Shown one piece after another: positions 1 to 11,475 of a DNA stretch of 36,671 nt. The notes under the pieces are model-generated. The model ran no database searches. It saw only the letters and a list, made by a program, of their open reading frames with translations, and was not told where the DNA came from. Source of the DNA: Polysphondylium violaceum. Its lineage: Eukaryota; Evosea; Eumycetozoa; Dictyosteliales; Dictyosteliaceae. How positions within the stretch are numbered: position 1 is the stretch's first letter; every line of letters starts with the position of its first letter. The translations under genes and the position numbers were made by a program. The stretch is from the NCBI GenBank assembly GCA_000277445.1, contig AJWJ01000217.1, forward strand, positions 1-36,671. Direction: 5' to 3'.

Positions 1-208
1 CTGCTCAAATCCCTTACTTTGTAGTGGCCTAAAAAAAGAGTTAGGTTTTTTTTTTTTTTTTTATTATATACTATCTATTTATTAAACAAATAAACTTTTA
101 TTCTTAAATTATAACTTTTCTTTAATAGTATTACTTCACCATTCATAAAAATATTCTTTGGATGTCTTAATCATTTTTATTAGGTTTACCTTTATTTTTA
201 TTTAATTT
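1..208. other. 3' flank of the F-box-like gene, T-rich
   Basis: AT-rich sequence with a T-run at about 46-62 and no open frame of note. It lies just downstream of the minus-strand F-box-like gene and probably holds its 3' untranslated region and end signals. I see nothing else in it. Confidence 0.5.
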
Positions 209-1415
209 TTAAAAACCAAATAGTTTTGGATTGTAGTCATAGACACCAGGCAAAAGCTTAAAGTAATCAGATTCAAAGCCATTTCTTTCATGACTATTTG
301 AAAACATATTCTGGTTGTCATGTGGATCATAGGGTATTTCATCTATTGGAATTATTGGTTGATTGGGAAATGATTTCAGGAGACTCTTACCTTTGGGTAC
401 AATATGAAGGCAATCGACATGCATTTCATTGATAGTATTACTATTAAAATTAAATAAACTACATTTAACACTCATTGTGTTCATTGTGTTGGTGGTTGGT
501 GCAGTTTTTGATCTTTTCTTTTTTGTGGTTGATGTAGTTGATGTAGTTGATGTTGTTTTTGAGTCAAGAGCAATAGTGTTGTTGTTGTTTACAGAATCTA
601 GTATTTCTTTTGGTAGAGTGATACTATTCGTTTTATAAATACACCATTTTTTTAGATTGAGCTTTCCAGTATCTTTATCTAATATACCTTTTGTAAATGT
701 ATATACTTTATCATTGAGTAATACAGTGCAATTAAACATGATTGGCTTTGAATTTGTGTCTAGTTTAATTCTCCAATATATATCATAGTCTGCAATGGGT
801 ACATTCTTTATATTCTTTTCGCCCATCTCTAACCACCAAACATATTGAAGATAAAGATACTCTTTAAATACACATTGATTATCTATTTGATTGTTAAAGT
901 AATCACGATTGGCAATTGCACTAAACTTAATTGCTGGAAAACATATATCTATATCATGTGGATAAAAAGTGGGTGTTTTATACTTTTAGTAGGAATCCTT
1001 TAACAACAACAAAACATATAATTACAATTATTTTTCCAAAAAGAATATCTTGATATTGAATTTACACGTGCCTTGAGTTTACATAGATTAACATCGACGA
1101 ACGGAATTAAAGAATCTGACAAACTACATAACTTGGTCATTTTATCTCTAATAGTCTTACATGTCTATACATTTAAATATATATGTAACGATGTTAATAG
1201 CTGTATTAAATACTATGACTAATACATACCATAGACAATCTAACACACTCAGCACCTGTACAGTTATCTATAATTATTTTTAAAATAGTATTGGGGACAT
1301 TGTTTAAATAATTGATATCATCTGTCTTTGGTAAATCATCTCTTTGTGTTAGTTCTGTTTCTTTTGGGGATGATCTGAAAGCTTTCATGAGGAGATTTAG
1401 ACTATAATTATACAT
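209..1415 (-). CDS. F-box-like protein, 3 exons
   Basis: Model: exons 1415-1230, 1164-1066 and 982-209, about 352 residues; all phases close with GT-AG introns. Residues about 38-66 read like an F-box (LNNVPNTILKIIIDN...CVRLSM followed by TCK), which in known proteins binds Skp1 in SCF ubiquitin ligases. The rest is a family-specific region with an aromatic block (YFNNQ, YLYLQYVWWLEMGEKN), then MFNCTVLLNDKVYTF, a Thr/Lys-rich linker and a conserved tail ending in LPGVYDYNPKLFGF. Exon 3 is open well upstream of its internal Met, to a splice acceptor near 983. A degenerate inverted copy lies head to head at 1609-2282. No WD, LRR or Kelch substrate domain is visible, so the target is unknown. 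The F-box call is from pattern only. Confidence 0.68.
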
Positions 1416-1608
1416 AGGGTGGTGTATAAAAAAAAATGAATAACTAATGATTTTTGTTTTTTTTTGAGAATTTAAAAAATTCTTTGAACAAACAAAAAAA
1501 ATTTTTCAAGATTTTAAAAATTAAAAAAAAATTTTCATTAATTATTCAAATTTAACAATTTAGTTCTACAATGGACCTATCAGACCTAAAAAAAAGATTA
1601 AAAGTGGG

Positions 1609-2282
1609 ATGAAATTGATTATTTAAACAATGTATCCCTTTTCATTTTGAAAACAATGGTTGATCTTTGCACAGGGACTGACGGTATTCGAATATCGATG
1701 GTATGAATGGTTTAACCTGTGACTTTGCTTATTAACATTTTTAATCGTACATAAATACACCAATGTCGTTAGCCAAGTAAATATATCAGAGACAAATTTG
1801 TACCCATTGCAGACTATGATATATATTGGAATTAAACTAGACAGATGTTCAAAAGAAATCATGTTTAATTGCACTGTATTACTCAATGATAAAGTATATA
1901 CATTTACAAAAGGTATATTAAATAATGACACAGTCAACCGTAATTTAAAAAAATGGTGTATTTATAAAACAAATAGTATCACTCTACCACAAGAAATACT
2001 AGATTCTGTAAACAACAACAATACAATGACTCTAGATTCTAAAACCACCAAAACAATGAGTGTTAAATGCAGTTTCTTTAATTTTAACGGTTCTAATATC
2101 AATCAACTCTTTGTCGATGCCTTCATATTGAATTCCAATAGATGAAATACCCTATGATCCACATGACAACGGAATACGTTTTCAAATAGTCATGAAAGAA
2201 ATGGTATTGAATATGATTACTATAAAGTTTTACCTGGTGTCTATGATTTTGATAAACATTTTGGTTTTAACAATTATTAATA
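1609..2282 (+). pseudogene. Degenerate inverted copy of the F-box-like gene
   Basis: The plus strand repeats parts of the neighbouring minus-strand gene: an F-box remnant (DYLNN..., ending RISM at a GTATGA donor-like site, about 1609-1711), intron-like sequence, the FNCTVLLNDKVYTFTKGIL block (about 1860-1925) and the ...KKWCIYKTNSITLP block. It ends with the IDEIPYDPHDN and PGVYD regions. The second exon and the first part of the third are missing. A two-base loss near 1831 (TGGAATTAA against TGGAGAATTAA in the parent) and later shifts break the frame. Intron 1 is recognisable, so this is a DNA-level inverted duplication and not a retrocopy. A short open stretch (1798-2145) remains but lacks a normal start. 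Confidence 0.8.
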
Positions 2283-2600
2283 AATCTAAATCACTCAAAC
2301 TTTTGGATAAAAAAATAAATAAATGATAAAAAAAAGGATTTATTTCTTGAATTAAAAGTAGGAAAATCAATCTTTTTAAAGGTGTCTTTACAGATGATTA
2401 GTAGTTCTTATACTACACATTGTAAAAACTAGTATTGTTATTATTGTTATTATTATTATTATTATTATTTTAAATTGGGAGTTAGTACTTATTGAAGAGA
2501 TTGAAATTGGGTGTATGTACAAGAAATGATTATATAGATTGGTATTGTTATTGTTGACTGATAAATGTATAGTTATTATTATTTGATCCTTTTTGATCAA

Positions 2601-2631
<31 letters not shown>

Positions 2632-2699
2632 TTCGGATTGGATTGATTGGAAAGTGAGATTTATATATTATAGTTATTATTGATTATTATTGTTAATTA
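2283..2699. other. Intergenic, simple-sequence rich
   Basis: Contains an ATT-type microsatellite (about 2438-2470) and a T-run of about 25 bases (2609-2633). It separates the decayed F-box copy from the 3' end of the coiled-coil gene. No coding signal seen. Confidence 0.6.
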
Positions 2700-5214
2700 T
2701 TAAAAATTAACAGAACCAACATTTGAAGATAAAGCACGTTTTTTAGAGTATCTAGTTGAGACACCTGGTGGACTGTCTTGAAGAGCACAATAACCTTTCC
2801 AAGAGTCGTATGATCCTTTATCAAGTTCTTTTTGTAAATTGGTAATGGTACCTTCGAGTTGGGTGACTTTTTGTGAGAGTCTGTCGTTTTCAGATAATGT
2901 TTCGATAAGAGTGGATTTCATTCTTTCGACGTCACTATCGTTTTCGATTCTAATCTTTTCCATAATTCTAATTTTATCCTTTAACATTTCAAGTTCTTTT
3001 TCCATTTGTTTCTTTTTTAATTTAGTCTATATAGTGATGGTGATGAGTATTAATACAATGGTGTAAATGTGGATAATATGATCTATATATACATACTGGT
3101 TTGGTTGGAGTAAAGAAAGATTTAGCAGCAGAAACCACTGGAGATGGTTGGCTTTGAGTTAAGGTCATCATGTTTGTTGGAGTACTGTTGTTTGAAGAGT
3201 TGGAACCAATCTTTGTTGGGGTATGAGCAATGGTGTATCTAGATGATTTTGGACTCTGTGGTGTACAGCCAATTTGTTGGTTTTGTTGTTGTTTGTGGTT
3301 TTGATAACCAGTGGCAATAATATTAATAATTGGATGTTGTTGAGAGTACATTTAAATTAAGAGGTAGAGAAGAAGAATAAGAAGAAGAAGAGAGTACTTG
3401 AGGAATAGGAAGAGTAGAAAAAAAATAGATAAATCTAAAAGAGAGTTTAAAGATAGATAAATATATGAATAAATAGAGTAGAAGGGAAGGAGAAAAGAAA
3501 TATAGAAATAGAAATAGAGTAGAAGGAATGAAATAGAATAGACAAGAGAAGAGATAGATATATTTATAAAAAGAAAGAAATAGAGTGAATGAATAATAAT
3601 AATAATAATAAAATAATTAATAATAATCACTTACAAGAGAAGTGTTGTCGAGAATATTGAATTGATTGTTGTTGTTGTTAGAAGTGGAATTGGAGTTGGT
3701 TTTTAAAGGAGTGGATTTAGCAGGAGTATTTGGAGATGATGATAATTGACGACTGCTACTAGTTGGTGACAATGATGATGAGGTAAATTTTACAGATGCT
3801 TTGGGTGTTTTGGGTGGTGAGTTGTTGGTGATATCAAAAAGTGTGGCATCAACGTTTTTAACCAATGCAGAGGTAGTCTTACGATGAGATGCTTTAGCAC
3901 TAGCTATTTTTTTACTTTTCTAATAATGATTTGTTATTTATTGGGGAGTGTGATATGATTAGTATGATATAATTAGTATACAGTGTGAGTGCGTGTGGTA
4001 GTTGTGGTTGTGGTGGTGTGAATGGGAAGGGAAGGGAATGGGGGGTGGGATAGCTATATTTGATAAATTTAAAATTTAAAAACTATATTTGATGAATGAT
4101 TGAATCTAGAGATCTGATTTGATGATGTGGCTAATCCAATGTATGGTTTGGCTTTGAATGGTATGGGGTGGGTGTATGGTGTGGTAGGATAAATACCCGA
4201 AAATATGAATAATCAAGGATATGTTATATAAAATAAATAAAATTATATATAAAAGAATAAATAGAAAGGAGGAATAATAATAAATAATAAATATGTGTTG
4301 AGTGATTAGGATGTTGATGATGTATTATCAAGAATAATTAAAAATAAAGGAGATTGAATTGAATTTGTTGTCATTTGGTTTAGTGAATAGGAAAAAAATA
4401 AAATAAAAATATTTAAATTATTATATTTTTATTAAAGTGGTAATGTGTGTGATTGTATTATGTGTTAAATATGTCTATCAATCTGTATATTTATGTATGA
4501 TTGATCCCATTACTATTTAGGTGCGCGAATAAATTACATAAAAAAAATAGTAATCATACAACCCACACACACATCAAAAGATAGTTTTTTTTTTTTTCCT
4601 TTTATACAAAACGAATGAAGGATATTATCTACCCCCACAACAAATAAATTCAAACACATATAAAAAATATAAAGATATTCACTTAATAATATAAAATAAT
4701 AAAAAAATATCTTTTTTTTTAGAGGTGTGGACGAAAGATGGATGATATGGGTTTTTTGGGTTATTTTATATTGTTGTATATAAAAAAGTATAGATACTAT
4801 TATTGTGAATGAATGTAATGTCAGATGGGGGAGGTGTGGGGACTATTAAAATAAATTTAAAGTCAATCAATTTTAATCAGTCTAGCATATATAAAGCAAG
4901 CACACAACATAGATACGTGATTGAATGATATATATCGATCGGGTATAAAGATATATAAAGAGTAAAAACTAGATTGTTTATACAAAAAGTATAGACACAG
5001 AGATAGAGATAAAAATAATGTGTAGCTTGTAACACATGTTATCAAATGTAGAATGAAATTAATCACATTCTCTATCTAGATATTATAAAGAGTAGTGTGC
5101 ACGACTATAGGGGCATAGGATTATTGTTGTTACTGTTATTATAATTATTAAAAAACATACTTCATAGTTTTCTTGATCATAAGAAATTGATTCCATGTAA
5201 ATTTTATTTGACAT
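2700..5214 (-). CDS. Ser/Thr-Pro-rich, basic coiled-coil protein
   Basis: Best single-gene model: exons 5214-5161, 3919-3635, 3255-3097 and 3026-2700, all phase 0 with GT-AG introns, about 274 residues. It starts MSNKIYMESISYDQENYE. A basic, Ser/Thr-rich stretch follows (KKIASAKASHRKTTSALVKN) with many SP/TP pairs (SPPKTP, SPNTP, TPTK), then a predicted coiled coil (LEMLKDKIRIMEKIRIE..., LSQKVTQLEGTITNLQKEL) and a basic tail ending SSNVGSVNF. I do not recognise the family. The SP/TP sites and the E2F-type promoter shared with APC4 hint at a mitotic or chromosome role; this is inference. The joining of exon 2 to exon 3 is uncertain: an alternative is a second gene starting at the Met at 3351 with a Gln/Asn-rich start. 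Intron 1 would be unusually long (about 1.24 kb). Confidence 0.55.
3359..3600 (+). repeat. Purine-biased tract
   Basis: About 240 bases almost entirely A and G on the plus strand (AGA, GAAGAA and ATAGA motifs). It lies within the proposed intron 2 of the coiled-coil gene, where it would be pyrimidine-rich in the sense strand. Minus-strand open frames across it (Leu/Phe/Ser/Ile-rich) are composition artefacts. Confidence 0.7.
3920..5160 (-). other. Long intron or non-coding gap with GT-rich stretches
   Basis: This 1.24 kb stretch carries no convincing coding frame. It has GT/TG-rich runs near 3980-4030 and 4130-4180, ATA/AAT repeats near 4260-4300, and short T-runs. In the model above it is intron 1 of the coiled-coil gene (GTATGT donor at 5160, TTAG acceptor at 3920), far longer than the 50-120-base introns elsewhere in the window. 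Confidence 0.5.
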
Positions 5215-5361
5215 TTTGTTGTTGGTTGGTTGTTAAATTATTATATATATGTACAAAGTTATAAAAATGTTTAATTAGTCTATTAAATGAACTATAAAAT
5301 GAAATGAAAAAAGTGTTTTGTTGTGAGGTGAGAGAAAAAAGTTTTGGAATTTTTTTGACAG

Positions 5362-5373
5362 TTTGGCGCGAAA
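5362..5373. promoter_or_regulatory. E2F/DP-type site TTTGGCGCGAAA
   Basis: TTTGGCGCGAAA matches the classic E2F consensus TTTSSCGC on both strands (TTTGGCGC forward, TTTCGCGC reverse). It lies about 150 bases from the coiled-coil start and 295 bases from the APC4 start. Dictyostelids encode E2F/DP/Rb proteins, so a functional site is plausible, but binding is not shown here. Confidence 0.6.
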
Positions 5374-5507
5374 CTATTGAATTGTAGTGGCTGAATGTAC
5401 AAATTAATAGAAAACAACTCGATTACAATAATTCCTATTCCTAACTGTTTTATTTTTTAAAAAAAATCTCAATCACCTTCAAAACCGTTAGGAAATTTCA
5501 AAAAAGT

Positions 5508-5515
5508 GGCGCAAA
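5508..5515 (-). promoter_or_regulatory. Second E2F-type site TTTGCGCC
   Basis: On the minus strand this reads TTTGCGCC, a match to the E2F consensus, about 150 bases upstream of the APC4 start codon. It is the second such site in the same divergent promoter. Confidence 0.5.
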
Positions 5516-5667
5516 TTTTGAATGTAAAATTTTTTCAAATTTTTCAAAAAAAAGAGAGGCAATTTTGAGTGTGGGGCGTGATCTAATTTGAAAGAGAGTG
5601 GTGGGTGAGGCGTGTTTGATTAAAAGAGATATATAGATAGATAGATATCTATAGAGTGAGTATAAGA

Positions 5668-8412
5668 ATGACATCGAATAGTTTTGTATTGCTAAATGAT
5701 AAAGCATGTGGGAGTGATATAAAGATGTATAGTTGTTGTACAACTATGGATCTCCTGGCAATGGTCAGCAAAGATGATCATATCATAGTGATGAGATTCA
5801 TCACTTGGCAAAAACTATTGACCATTTATAAACCAAGCACACACAATGGGATCTCGATTTCATCGATAGAATGGAGTCCATCGGGAAAGATGTTGGCAGT
5901 GGGATATGATGATGGTTCTGTTTCTATTTATAATATAGAGAATTCAAAACTATTAAATTCATTCCCTGTATCGAAAAATAGTGATGATACTACAAGCAGT
6001 ACACCATCGTCACCTATACATAAAATGATTTGGGTTAAAGAGAATAGTAGTTTAGTGTCAACGGGTGGTACATCTGTTATAGATAGATTCAAGAATCAGC
6101 TATCATTATTTCCTCCCTTACATTCTTATTTTATAGATAATAATTCATCAAAGTATGTGTATAGAATCAATACATATTCACATATATATTAATATTAATA
6201 TTTAGGGATGAAGAATCAAACTCATTAAGAGTGGATATATATGATGGAGGATTTGATATTCTTATTTGTTGTGATACCAAAGGTATTATTAGTTTTTTTT
6301 CACTGGGTCTATTAAGATTGGCAACATTTAATTATTTTGATTATTTAAAAAAGACCTATTCAAATCAACACTTTTTATTAAAATCTTCAAATGTAATTAT
6401 TACATAGATACAGTATTAAATATAATATTTATTAATTTAAATTTAAAGAGTATTAAAATTTTAGATCTATCAATAACAGATTCATTTAAAAAGTTGACAA
6501 TCATAGGTGAAACTGATAATGGACTTTATTTTACCTCAACTATTGATACATCTGTTTTATTAAAAAAGAGAAACGAAATTCATGAAATGACATTACAATA
6601 TTATTTAATGAATATTTTATTCAAAGCAATGCAGATACATATGGATACAATTTTAGAAAAATGGAAAGAAGCCACTTCATTTATGACTACAAAATGTAAT
6701 GAGTTTGAAAAGATTTTACAAGATTATGGTTTTTCATCATCAATAGAACAAGAGTTTATTGATTTATTAATGTCTGGTGTACCATCTCCACCATTAAATC
6801 AATTTATTTGTAATAATTTGGTAAACTATCATAAATTGAAATTTATAATTATTTGCATATCACTAATTTATATTTATGATTAGAATAATATTAAAAAGCT
6901 TAGACAAATTGAAACTGGTTGTTTGGAAAATAGACAAAATATGGTCAAATTTATAATACCTATATTTTTAAATATATTTGCAAGTGTTTCAAAATTATCA
7001 ACAGATTCAAAGTTGTTTGATAGATTTAATGAATTATTGGATCAAGATCAAATTGAATCAATTTTAAATTACTCTGGATCATTTGGTTCAAAACTTTCAA
7101 ATATTGAATTGCTTTTTGGTAATATGTCGAGTGTATATAGTTCCTTTTTCTCATGGATATATAAAGGTAATTTATTTTTATTGATCACCCTATAAATTAA
7201 AAAAATACTAACAACACTTTAGTGCAATGTAGTTTAAATGAAATTGAAATTGATAAAAAATTATATTTACCATTTAATGAATTATCCATTATGGCTTTAT
7301 TAAAAAAAGGATTAAAAAATGATATTATACTCTCACCTCCAACAGCTGTACCAACATTGAGTTCATCTGGCAGTTTTATCAAAAATTCTAGTAATCACAG
7401 TTTTCTATCATCAAGTAATAACTTGAATAATAGTAGTAATATTAAAAAAGAAAATCCATTAGAAAAAGGTAATTTATTCTAGTTTTTTGTCCTTTTTTTT
7501 ATTTCATACTAATTATTATATATAATGATAATATAGAAATGCAATATCCACAATTAAATGGAAACTTTTTAGATTTATATAAAGAGTTTCAAAACAAATG
7601 TACCTCTATTTTTGATTTGGCTAAAAAGAATATACCAACATTATTTAAAGGAATTAGTTTTACACCACTTTGTTTATATAACAAAAATGATCCATCAGCT
7701 ATACCTAGATTTACTTGTTCAATTATATCTTTTTCAAATGTAAATATTTAAATATTAGCATTAATATTATCTCGAGTTTATTAACAAGATTTAAAATTTA
7801 ATAGGATTTAGTTTATCTATCTTTTAATACCACTTTATCAAGTACAAATAAATTATTTATTGCAAGCAATGATTCAAATAATATATGGAGTTTTGGATGT
7901 TATCAATTGGCAGAGAATCATCAAGTTACAGATTTAAAATATTTTGATCAAGAAAGTTTAATTAGCATTACCTCTCTTGAATGTCCCACCAAAGAAAAAA
8001 CTAATCCAACAACAACTAAAAAACCAATCAAATATAATACTTTTATGAAACAATTTCAATATTTTGAAAAAGAATTGGTTCCATTAGATATCGGTATCCC
8101 TCCAAGTACAATTCTATTAGATTTACTTGATGTAGGTAATCACCCAATAATTATTTTATTTTATTAATACTAATATTTACGACTACCTCTTTACAGGCGA
8201 TATTATTTTGTGATGAAGAAGATTCATTTAAATCTAGAGAAATACTAAGTAAATCCACAACATATCCAATCAATATGGTATTATCAACCCAAAGAAAAGT
8301 ATCATCGATTCTAATCGGAAAGAGAAGAATGATGGTTTATGATTTAACTGAAGATGAAGAAGAAGAAGAAGAAATTCAAGAGGATGGACAAGAAGAAGAA
8401 GATCAAGAATAA
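5668..8412 (+). CDS. anapc4: Anaphase-promoting complex subunit 4 (APC4)
   Basis: Model: exons 5668-6152, 6206-6392, 6449-6820, 6884-7166, 7223-7468, 7537-7739, 7805-8131 and 8197-8412; every phase closes and gives about 772 residues, close to animal APC4. APC4 is a scaffold subunit of the APC/C ubiquitin ligase, which drives mitotic exit by marking cyclins and securin for degradation. The N-terminal APC4-type WD40 part is clear (SSIEWSPSGKMLAVGYDDGSVSIYNIEN). It is followed by the long helical domain (FIDLLMSGVPSPPLNQF, then KKLRQIETGCLENRQNMVKF, later FFSWIYK), which matches the APC4 helical-bundle pattern. The C-terminus is very acidic (EDEEEEEEIQEDGQEEEDQE). The start is the first ATG after the short leader; the open frame runs a few codons further upstream without an ATG. 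The neighbouring divergent gene shares its E2F-marked promoter. Confidence 0.9.
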
Positions 8413-8493
8413 TATATAATATAAAGTTAAAATAGTTTTATTATACAAAAATAGTGTGTATTATATACATGTTGTAGTAGATGTGAAGTACAT

Positions 8494-9572
8494 CTAATTT
8501 GATGCAGAAGAGGCAGATGATGGATAATAATTTGGAATCGATTCATAATAGTGATTTAAATAACTCCAAAGTTTTTCGACGTCTTGAGCAGGGGATTCCG
8601 TGTTTGAGTTGGAAATAAACTTGTCGACAGGATGACGATCTTGAAAGAAGAGGGCTGAAAAGTTGTCCTCGACAGTTGGTGAAATGGCCAACCAAACAAT
8701 GGTGTCACTGCCCTCTTGAGGTGTTCTTTGGATTCTCTTAGTGAGACGATTAAAGGTGGGCATTGCAGACTCGAGTTGTGGTGTGTTTACCCAACCTGGA
8801 TGCATAGAGAAAAAGTTTGTAGTTGGATACTTTTGTGCAAACAGCTCTGTGAGATAGACAGATGCTCTCTTTGTTTGTGCATAGGCTTGCATGCCATCCC
8901 ATTTTTTGCCCTCTGTAACGACACGTTTGAATTCAAAATCTGTAGACATCTTTTGAGTTAGCATACCGCCAGATGAGACGATAATTACACGTTGTTTCAT
9001 ATCGAGTGGTCTTTGTTCGGGTTTCTGGTTGTCGAGTAACAACTTTGTCAAAAGAAAAGGTGCCAATAGATTTGTGGCAAATGTTTTTTCAATGCCTTCG
9101 CTTGTTTCCTCTCTCTCATTATTCATAATACCTGCATTATGAATCAATACATCTGCAGTTTGACCAGACTCCAACCATTGTTGACTAAATATTTTCACAT
9201 CTCTAATCAATGAAAGATCACAGATATGAAGAAATACATTTTCATTATTACTCTCTAGTTTAATTTCGTTTAAAGCCTTTTCACCTTTTTCTCTGTTTCT
9301 ACAGACTAAATGTACTCTGCCTCCTCTTTCTTTTTATTGTGGTATTTATTATTTTAGTATTTACTTTATATATCTCAAAGTCATAAATACATACTTGAAA
9401 TTTCCATAGCGGCAGAATACCCGATACCTGAATTTGAACCAGTGATAAGATAATTTCTGTGTGATATATCTACTTGCAAATCATTTGGATTGAATTGAGA
9501 TTCTGCTTTCTTGAAACCACCGCTTGTATAATGAGAACACCCATTATAGAACCATTTAAGTGCAGTAAACAT
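8494..9572 (-). CDS. DHRS12-like short-chain dehydrogenase/reductase
   Basis: Two exons, 9572-9395 and 9329-8494, phase closed, 337 residues, near the length of animal DHRS12. Known features: a leader of the DHRS12 type (ALKWFYNGCSHYTSGGFKKA), the NAD(P)-binding TGSNSGIG (about residues 44-51), KRGGRVHLVCRNR spanning the splice, HNAGIM, the catalytic Ser in VSSGGM and the YAQTK active-site Tyr/Lys. MHPGWVNTP and a C-terminal FFQDRHPV follow, as in the family. It probably reduces or oxidises a lipid or carbonyl substrate; the substrate is unknown even for the animal protein. It is convergent with APC4, whose stop lies 81 bases away. Confidence 0.87.
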
Positions 9573-10284
9573 GTTGAGATTATCTTGTATTATAAATTAT
9601 TATTATATTTTATATACTATGTATGTATTCTGAACAAACAAATACAATATTGTAGTAGCTATGATTAAATTAATTTATAAATAAATAAGTATGCAATTTT
9701 CTATTTATATTTGTGTTTTAATTAATTATGAATTAAAAACAAAGGTTGTGAGAGTTATAATGTTGATGTTATATAGTTGCTTGAAACAGTGTTGATGTTG
9801 TTGTCATGAAATTATTTATGTGGATTATAGATTCCAACATTTGTGTCAATAAATCAATATTTTCCAAATGGAAAATCTTTTATCTAAAACAATGCAAATC
9901 GATGATGAAATCAAATTTAAAAAAAAATTTAAATTTTTAATTTTTTTAAATTATTTTTGGATTTCCTATTTGTTGGCATCAACACACACACGCAAACCAT
10001 AAAGAAACCACAGATATTCTTTTTTCGTAAACGAATATAAATATATGGAAATTAGATCAAAGGGTTTGCTGTGCGGATAAGATATAAAGATAAAGAGTTA
10101 TATGCAAACGCGATGATGAAATCTATCTATACCTCTCCAATAGGGTAAATGCCTGTTTGCTTGTTAAACCAAGATGAGATAAAAGGGTACTTGTACTTGT
10201 GCATGTTATGTGTTGTGTGTATATTAAATAATTTAAGGGGGATTGTTTTATTTGTTTTCTTTTTTTAAAATATGCAAAGCACGC
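9573..10284. other. Intergenic region
   Basis: Upstream of the SDR gene and downstream of the BAR gene. AT-rich, with A/T runs near 9920-9950, a CA-rich stretch near 9980 and no open frame or RNA gene I can support. Confidence 0.5.
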
Positions 10285-11074
10285 TTAGGCTTGAACAGAG
10301 TGTAAAAGCTCGGCGGTTTCTTGCCAGAGAGCAGAGGCTTGTTTGTAGAAAGCAAGTTGTTGAAGAGTGTATTCACGGAGTTGAGCAACCAATTGTTGAT
10401 TCATGTCTTGATTTAATTGTTCCATAACTTGATTGAATTCTTGGTTAACGGCGTCATATTCGACCTTGATATCGGCACATTCTTGTTCAATACCCTTGAC
10501 TTTAAGTGAGTTGGCGTCGTTCTTCTTTTTAGCTTCGGATAATCTTTCGAGGGCGGTATCGTATCTCAATCTAACGGCGTCTTGTTTGTGTTTGGCGTCT
10601 CTAGCTTTCTTGATTTCAGTGTCTTGGAATTTACCAATAGGTGTAATCAATGATTGAACTGAATTTACATTGCAAGTTTGTCTAGCTTGTTCGACAGCTT
10701 TCATTTGAATACCAACTTGTTTTAATACTTCACCGACATTGGTATCAGTTAAAAATCCTGATCCAAAATGACTCAAAGCGTCGGCAAATTGTGTACCTTG
10801 ACCAACACATTCTATTGTTATTGTGCACAACAATCATATTAATAATCTGTCTGTGTGATATCTTGTTTGAAAATCAAACAAACAAACACTTACTTTCAAT
10901 TTCTTGAGCATGGACTTTACCAACAGTGTACATATTTTGATATTCAGTTTTGATGACTCTTAATTTTTCTTTGGTTTCTTTGGTGGCATCATTGTCTGCA
11001 TGAGATTCGGATTTACCCATCTTCTCCATAGCATTTTGCTTGACAACATCCATTTTCTTCATAAAGTTTTTCAT
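10285..11074 (-). CDS. BAR-domain protein
   Basis: Two exons, 11074-10894 and 10811-10285, phase closed, 235 residues. The protein is almost entirely charged, helical and coiled-coil, with the layout of the BAR fold: a short basic start (MKNFMKKMDVVKQNAMEKMG), a first helix (TKEKLRVIKTEYQNMYTVGK), FADALSHFG, a central LITPIGKFQDTEIKKARDAK like the 'PL..F...DI' region of amphiphysin/endophilin-type BARs, then long Lys/Glu helices and LREYTLQQLAFYKQASALW near the end. BAR dimers bind curved membrane in endocytosis and trafficking. No SH3 or PH domain is present. The fold call rests on pattern and family knowledge; the cargo is unknown. Confidence 0.8.
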
Positions 11075-11475
11075 TTTTTAATAGTATATATGTGGTGTAA
11101 GATATTATAGTGAATATAATAAATTAAGTATATAGTTTGTATATGTATATGATATAAATAAAAGGGGGGTTGATTAGTTGAAATAATATAATGAACACCT
11201 CCTCAATGACAATATTAAATTTTCCCCCACAACCACCACCAACGCACATCAAAAAAATTTCAAAAAATATTAAAAAAAAATTCAAAAAAAATCAAATTTG
11301 ATTTCTTTTCACCATAAACAATACATATTATGTTTATCAGAAAATCAGACCTTACATCCCAATAATAATGGGCACGAAAAAGAAGAAGAAAAAAAAAAAA
11401 AAACTAATCAAAACCAAATTTGGACATTGGTGGGCAAACACAACTAATCAACATGTGACGACGTGAGAGCGTAGT
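11075..11475. other. Intergenic region with A-runs
   Basis: Promoter side of the BAR gene and 3' flank of the ABC1-type kinase. It has A-rich runs (about 11240-11300 and 11385-11403) and a small CCCA-N7-TGGG inverted repeat near 11358-11372. No gene seen. Confidence 0.45.

Larger units (their letters stand above)
5215..5667. promoter_or_regulatory. Shared divergent promoter (coiled-coil gene / APC4)
   Basis: These 453 bases separate the start codons of two divergently transcribed genes. Two E2F-type elements (5362-5373 and 5508-5515) stand out as the main GC-rich words in AT-rich sequence. Near APC4 there is a short ATAG/ATATAG-rich stretch just before the start. The arrangement allows joint control of both genes. 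Confidence 0.6.

Noticed and set aside
3352-3630. Leu/Ile/Phe/Ser-rich minus-strand frame
   Set aside because: Reading of the purine tract complement; hydrophobic only by composition.
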